Assembly (NCBI GenBank): GCA_001799615.1
Contig: MGTU01000006.1
Location: 1-32,306 of the forward strand
From: Elusimicrobia bacterium GWA2_61_42
GTDB lineage: Bacteria > Elusimicrobiota > Elusimicrobia > Elusimicrobiales > UBA9959
Direction of reading: 5' to 3'
Length of the DNA: 32,306 nucleotides
Below, one piece after another: positions 30,182 to 32,306 of this stretch. The notes under the pieces are model-generated. The model was not told the origin of the DNA, did no database searches, and saw only the letters and a program-made list of their open reading frames with translations. The first letter of the stretch is position 1. The number at the start of each line of letters is the position of its first letter. The position numbers were made by a program, and so were the translations under genes.

Positions 30182-30811
30182 TCAGTCGGCGAGCTCCAAG
30201 GTCCATAAAGTAACCGTGCACTCAACCAGATCAAGGACAAGAGGAAGGTCTTCGGTACTGAGTGCATCTACCAGAACATTATCGGGCGAAAATCCTTTTA
30301 ACATGAATAATTCCCTGTCGCGTTTAACAAGGTAATTCCTGGTTTCACGCAACAAGGAATTAAAACCATACCAGTTGTCCCCATCCACTCTAAAGATCCA
30401 CTCCGCAAACGCATTGGCCGCGCCATTCTCGGCAAAACGCTCAAGTGGCATAACTTTTACCTGAGCAGCGGCCCGTTCACAATGCTGAACGGTTAACGAT
30501 CCGTCTGTTCTGATAGTCGCAGCATTCTTTGCGGCTCTGGCCATGCATACGGCATATACCGTGCGCGCGAGTTGTTCTTTTATTGACGCGTCATATAGTG
30601 CAGGACCGGAAATAATTTCGGGCTGGAAACGGGTCGTATACGGAGTAAGTCTGAAATTTTCTCCCGTAAATATATCCGTAGTATACATATGCCGTTTAAA
30701 TTCCTGCGCCGACCCCGAATTAACCGCGTTTACCGCCGCCTTTGCCTGTTGTCCCGGCATGGTGCCTGCCATTACAGCTCCAATAATAAATCTTACAATT
30801 GAATTTTTCAT
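30182..30811 (-). CDS. Exported protein of unknown function, outlying σ54 target
   Basis: A 209-residue protein with a Sec signal (MKNSIVRFIIGAVMAGTMPGQQAKA). The ATG at 30811 has a strong SD (AGAGGTGG); the longer frame to 30898 is unlikely. The mature part is helical with three cysteines (AVCMARAAK, TVQHCERAAA, LVECTVTLW) and no motif I know. It has a -24/-12 promoter (30960-30977) with a leader of about 140 nt. It therefore seems to belong to the σ54 regulon of the left part of the window although it lies 15 kb away among ordinary genes. Its base composition is more A/T-rich than its neighbours. Confidence 0.8.
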   Translation of the reverse strand: MKNSIVRFIIGAVMAGTMPGQQAKAAVNAVNSGSAQEFKRHMYTTDIFTGENFRLTPYTTRFQPEIISGPALYDASIKEQLARTVYAVCMARAAKNAATIRTDGSLTVQHCERAAAQVKVMPLERFAENGAANAFAEWIFRVDGDNWYGFNSLLRETRNYLVKRDRELFMLKGFSPDNVLVDALSTEDLPLVLDLVECTVTLWTLELAD

Positions 30812-30959
30812 ATATTGCCACCTCTTAAAGTTATTTGCCGGCGACGGCATCCCTGGCGGCCGGCGCCTCTGGAACTCGACATGCGTTATGACCGGCATTT
30901 CCGGTTTTCCCGCTTTCGGCCCGGCGCGGCAGTGAACCGCGCTGGCTTGCGCCTGCTAC

Positions 30960-30977
30960 GAAGCAATTTGTATGCCA
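30960..30977 (-). promoter_or_regulatory. σ54-type -24/-12 promoter (P9)
   Basis: Minus-strand TGGCATACAAATTGCTTCG, 10-nt GG/GC spacing; TCTG after -12 is changed to TTCG but GTAG follows as in P1, P2, P6 and P7. Confidence 0.82.
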
Positions 30978-31025
30978 ACCGTGATCAAAGCTAAGGTCAT
31001 TTCTTTTTTGCCTGGAGAATGCTTG

Positions 31026-31059
31026 TTTTCATAAAAAAAGAAAGGCGCTGGACGCGCCA
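31026..31059 (-). terminator. Hairpin with T-run upstream of P9
   Basis: Minus-strand stem GGCGC/GCGCC with loop GTCCA, followed by TTTCTTTTTTTATG. It could end a transcript coming from the degraded gene copy at 31088-31185. Confidence 0.55.
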
Positions 31060-31064
31060 ATATA

Positions 31065-31078
31065 TTTTCATTTGCAAA
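31065..31078 (-). promoter_or_regulatory. Single upstream activator site for P9
   Basis: TTTTCATTTGCAAA matches the TTTTCAnnTGAAAA consensus in all but one position and is centred 103 bp upstream of P9. The partner expected 20 bp away is not recognisable; a poor match TTTTCATAAAAAAA is at 31026. Confidence 0.5.
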
Positions 31079-31087
31079 GATTTGCTG

Positions 31088-31185
31088 ATCTGTAGGAAGC
31101 GTAAGTGCGGTTATCTACAATTCCCCCCCCCGATTCTTTCCCCTTTCCCTGGCGCGTTTTGCGGCCAGCAGCTGCCTCAATGGTG
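31088..31185 (-). pseudogene. Remnant 3' end of a second cysteine-hydrolase-like gene
   Basis: Imperfect copy of 29269-29358. In the matching frame the minus strand still reads RQLLAAKRARERGKNRGG, against RQLYAAKRAREKGKNRG at the intact gene, but the stop codon has been lost by extra G residues and nothing of the rest of the gene remains. Probably the residue of a tandem or dispersed duplication. Confidence 0.6.
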
Positions 31186-31210
31186 AGCGCGGAGATAGTA
31201 TCGCAGGCCA

Positions 31211-31232
31211 CCCCGACACCCCCTTGTCGGGG
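31211..31232. other. Perfect 8-bp inverted repeat
   Basis: CCCCGACA/TGTCGGGG around a 6-nt loop, between the gyrA terminator and the pseudogene remnant. No T-run on the minus strand; purpose unknown. Confidence 0.35.
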
Positions 31233-31242
31233 TTTAAATGGC

Positions 31243-31280
31243 AAAAAAAGCGGCCGGGGAGGGTTAGCTCCGCCGGCCGC
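31243..31280 (-). terminator. gyrA terminator
   Basis: Minus-strand GC-rich stem (GGCCGGCGGAG with CTCCCCGGCC, loop of a few bases), then GC and seven T, 18 nt past the gyrA stop codon. Confidence 0.85.
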
Positions 31281-31297
31281 CGTTTCGCAGCTATTCG

Positions 31298-32306
31298 CTA
31301 CTTCTTCGGTTCCGCGGGAGGCGGCACGCCGTCCACGCCGTCGTCCACCACGGGCTCCACGGAGGCTATCTTGTCGCCTTCCTCCATGCGGACCAGGCGG
31401 ACGCCCTGCGTGTTGCGGCTGATGACGCGCAGGTCCTTGCAGGACATGCGGATGATCTTGCCTTTTTCCGTCATGACCATCAGGTGGTCCTTGTTCTCCA
31501 CCAGGTAAATGCCGATTACCGCGCCGTTGCGGTCGGTGGCCTTGATGGTGATGACCCCGGAGCCGCCGCGGCCCTGGTGGCGGTACTCGTCCAGGTCGGT
31601 GCGTTTGCCGAAGCCCAGCTCGCAGACCGTCAGCAGCGTCTTCTTGGTCTTGAGCGGCGCCACTTCCATGCCTATGACGGTGTCGGTCTTGCCCAGGCGG
31701 ATGCCGCGCACGCCCATGGCGTTGCGGCCCATGGAGCGCACGTCGCTCTCGCTGAAGCGGATGGACATGCCTTCCTTGGTGCCTATGATGATCTCATAGG
31801 ACCCGTCGGTATGGCCCACGCTGGTCAGGATGTCGCCGTCCTCCAGGCCGATGGCGTTGATGCCGGAGCGCCGGATATTGGCGAAGTCGGCGATAGGGGT
31901 CTTCTTGATGTTGCCCTTGCGGGTGCACATCACGATGAAGGCTTCCTTGCCCTTGGCCTCGGCGAAGGACTCGATGGCCAGCACCGAGGTGACGGTCTCG
32001 TCCTTGACCTGCAGGAGGTTCACGATGGCCTTGCCGCGCGAGGTGCGGTTGCCTTCGGGGATCTCGTAGCCCTTGAGCGCGTACACCTTGCCCCGGGTGG
32101 TGAACATCAGGATGGTGGCGTGGCTGGAAGTCACGAAGAGCTTCTCGATGAAGTCCTCTTCCTTGACGTCGGAGCCGATGATGCCCTTGCCGCCCCGGCC
32201 CTGCACCTTGTAGGTGTCGGCCGCGATGCGCTTGATGTAGCCGCCGTGGGACATGGTGATGATGACGTCCTCTTCGGGGATGAGGTCTTCGATGTCGAGC
32301 TCGGCG
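31298..32306 (-). CDS. gyrA: DNA gyrase subunit A, C-terminal part (partial)
   Basis: The last 336 or so codons of a type II topoisomerase A subunit; the frame stays open to the right edge (AELDIEDLIPEEDVIITMSHGGYIKR). It covers the C-terminal beta-pinwheel with repeated blades (VMCTRKGNIKKTPIADFANIRRSGINAI, IGTKEGMSIRFSESDVRSMGRNAMGVRGI, VMTEKGKIIRMSCKDLRVISRNTQGVRLV). The GyrA-box is QGRGGKG in KVQGRGGKGIIG, which favours gyrase over ParC. The tail is short and acidic (EPVVDDGVDGVPPPAEPKK). Gyrase introduces negative supercoils with GyrB. An apparent ATG at 32254 is internal. Confidence 0.95.
   Translation of the reverse strand, partial: AELDIEDLIPEEDVIITMSHGGYIKRIAADTYKVQGRGGKGIIGSDVKEEDFIEKLFVTSSHATILMFTTRGKVYALKGYEIPEGNRTSRGKAIVNLLQVKDETVTSVLAIESFAEAKGKEAFIVMCTRKGNIKKTPIADFANIRRSGINAIGLEDGDILTSVGHTDGSYEIIIGTKEGMSIRFSESDVRSMGRNAMGVRGIRLGKTDTVIGMEVAPLKTKKTLLTVCELGFGKRTDLDEYRHQGRGGSGVITIKATDRNGAVIGIYLVENKDHLMVMTEKGKIIRMSCKDLRVISRNTQGVRLVRMEEGDKIASVEPVVDDGVDGVPPPAEPKK

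Noticed and set aside
31298..32306. Assigning the right-edge gene to parC
   Set aside because: The QGRGGKG box and regular pinwheel blades are typical of GyrA; ParC tails usually lack the box.

Overview
The window looks like chromosomal DNA from a GC-rich, Gram-negative-type bacterium. The signs are PilT, a lipobox lipoprotein, many Sec signal peptides, GyrA and EttA. Composition and gene mix would fit an Elusimicrobiota-like or other little-studied lineage, but no marker here fixes the taxonomy. Almost all genes lie on the minus strand. The exceptions are the σ54 activator with a small partner gene, and an ACT-domain gene.

Region A (1-15170), the most unusual part, appears to be a self-contained σ54 (RpoN) regulatory system. 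It encodes a short, divergent σ54 factor (4662-5732). Divergent from it is a response regulator with an AAA+ σ54-activator domain carrying GAFTGA (5955-7304), followed by a 57-residue protein resembling an isolated histidine-kinase dimerisation hairpin (7307-7480). A five-gene overlapping operon (13974 down to 9157) has its own σ70-like promoter and encodes a small exported peptide, a radical SAM enzyme, a GNAT-fold protein, a family-5 solute-binding lipoprotein and a membrane histidine kinase with a C-terminal receiver. Around these lie genes for exported proteins: a TPR protein, an ABC exporter, a HELLH metallopeptidase, a tail-anchored protein, two Cys-rich paralogues and a 31-residue membrane peptide. 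Most of these sit behind near-identical -24/-12 promoters (consensus TGGCATnnnnAWTGCTCTG). I count nine such promoters in the window, all on the minus strand; the ninth is an outlier at 30960 in front of another exported protein. Five have a pair of TTTTCAnnTGAAAA-like palindromes, 20 bp start to start, centred 111-113 bp upstream, or 101 bp in one case (about one helical turn less). These are probable binding sites for the activator. My inference is that a secreted, enzyme-modified peptide is sensed by lipoprotein plus kinase, the signal passes to the activator, and the dedicated σ54 then switches on a set of exported proteins, including its own operon.

Region B (15244-17580) is a nifU-nifS iron-sulphur assembly operon with its own σ70-like promoter. 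Region C (17577-22184) is a four-gene operon: a small membrane protein, a DUF2207-like membrane protein whose C-terminus is a (Cys-His-[S/D/G]-Ala)n array, a radical SAM/SPASM enzyme with a PqqD-like N-terminus, and another membrane protein. It looks like an uncharacterised peptide-modification system in which the modified segment is tethered to a membrane protein.

Region D (22333-29217) has a double-ACT protein, then pilT, a cyclic-nucleotide-binding/GAF-like protein, ettA, an exported phytochelatin-synthase-like protease, an MFS transporter and a MarC-family protein. Region E (29225-32306) has a cysteine hydrolase of the isochorismatase family, an exported protein under the ninth σ54 promoter, a remnant duplicate of the hydrolase gene's 3' end, and the C-terminal part of gyrA running off the right edge. 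I saw no convincing tRNA, rRNA, CRISPR array or insertion sequence.
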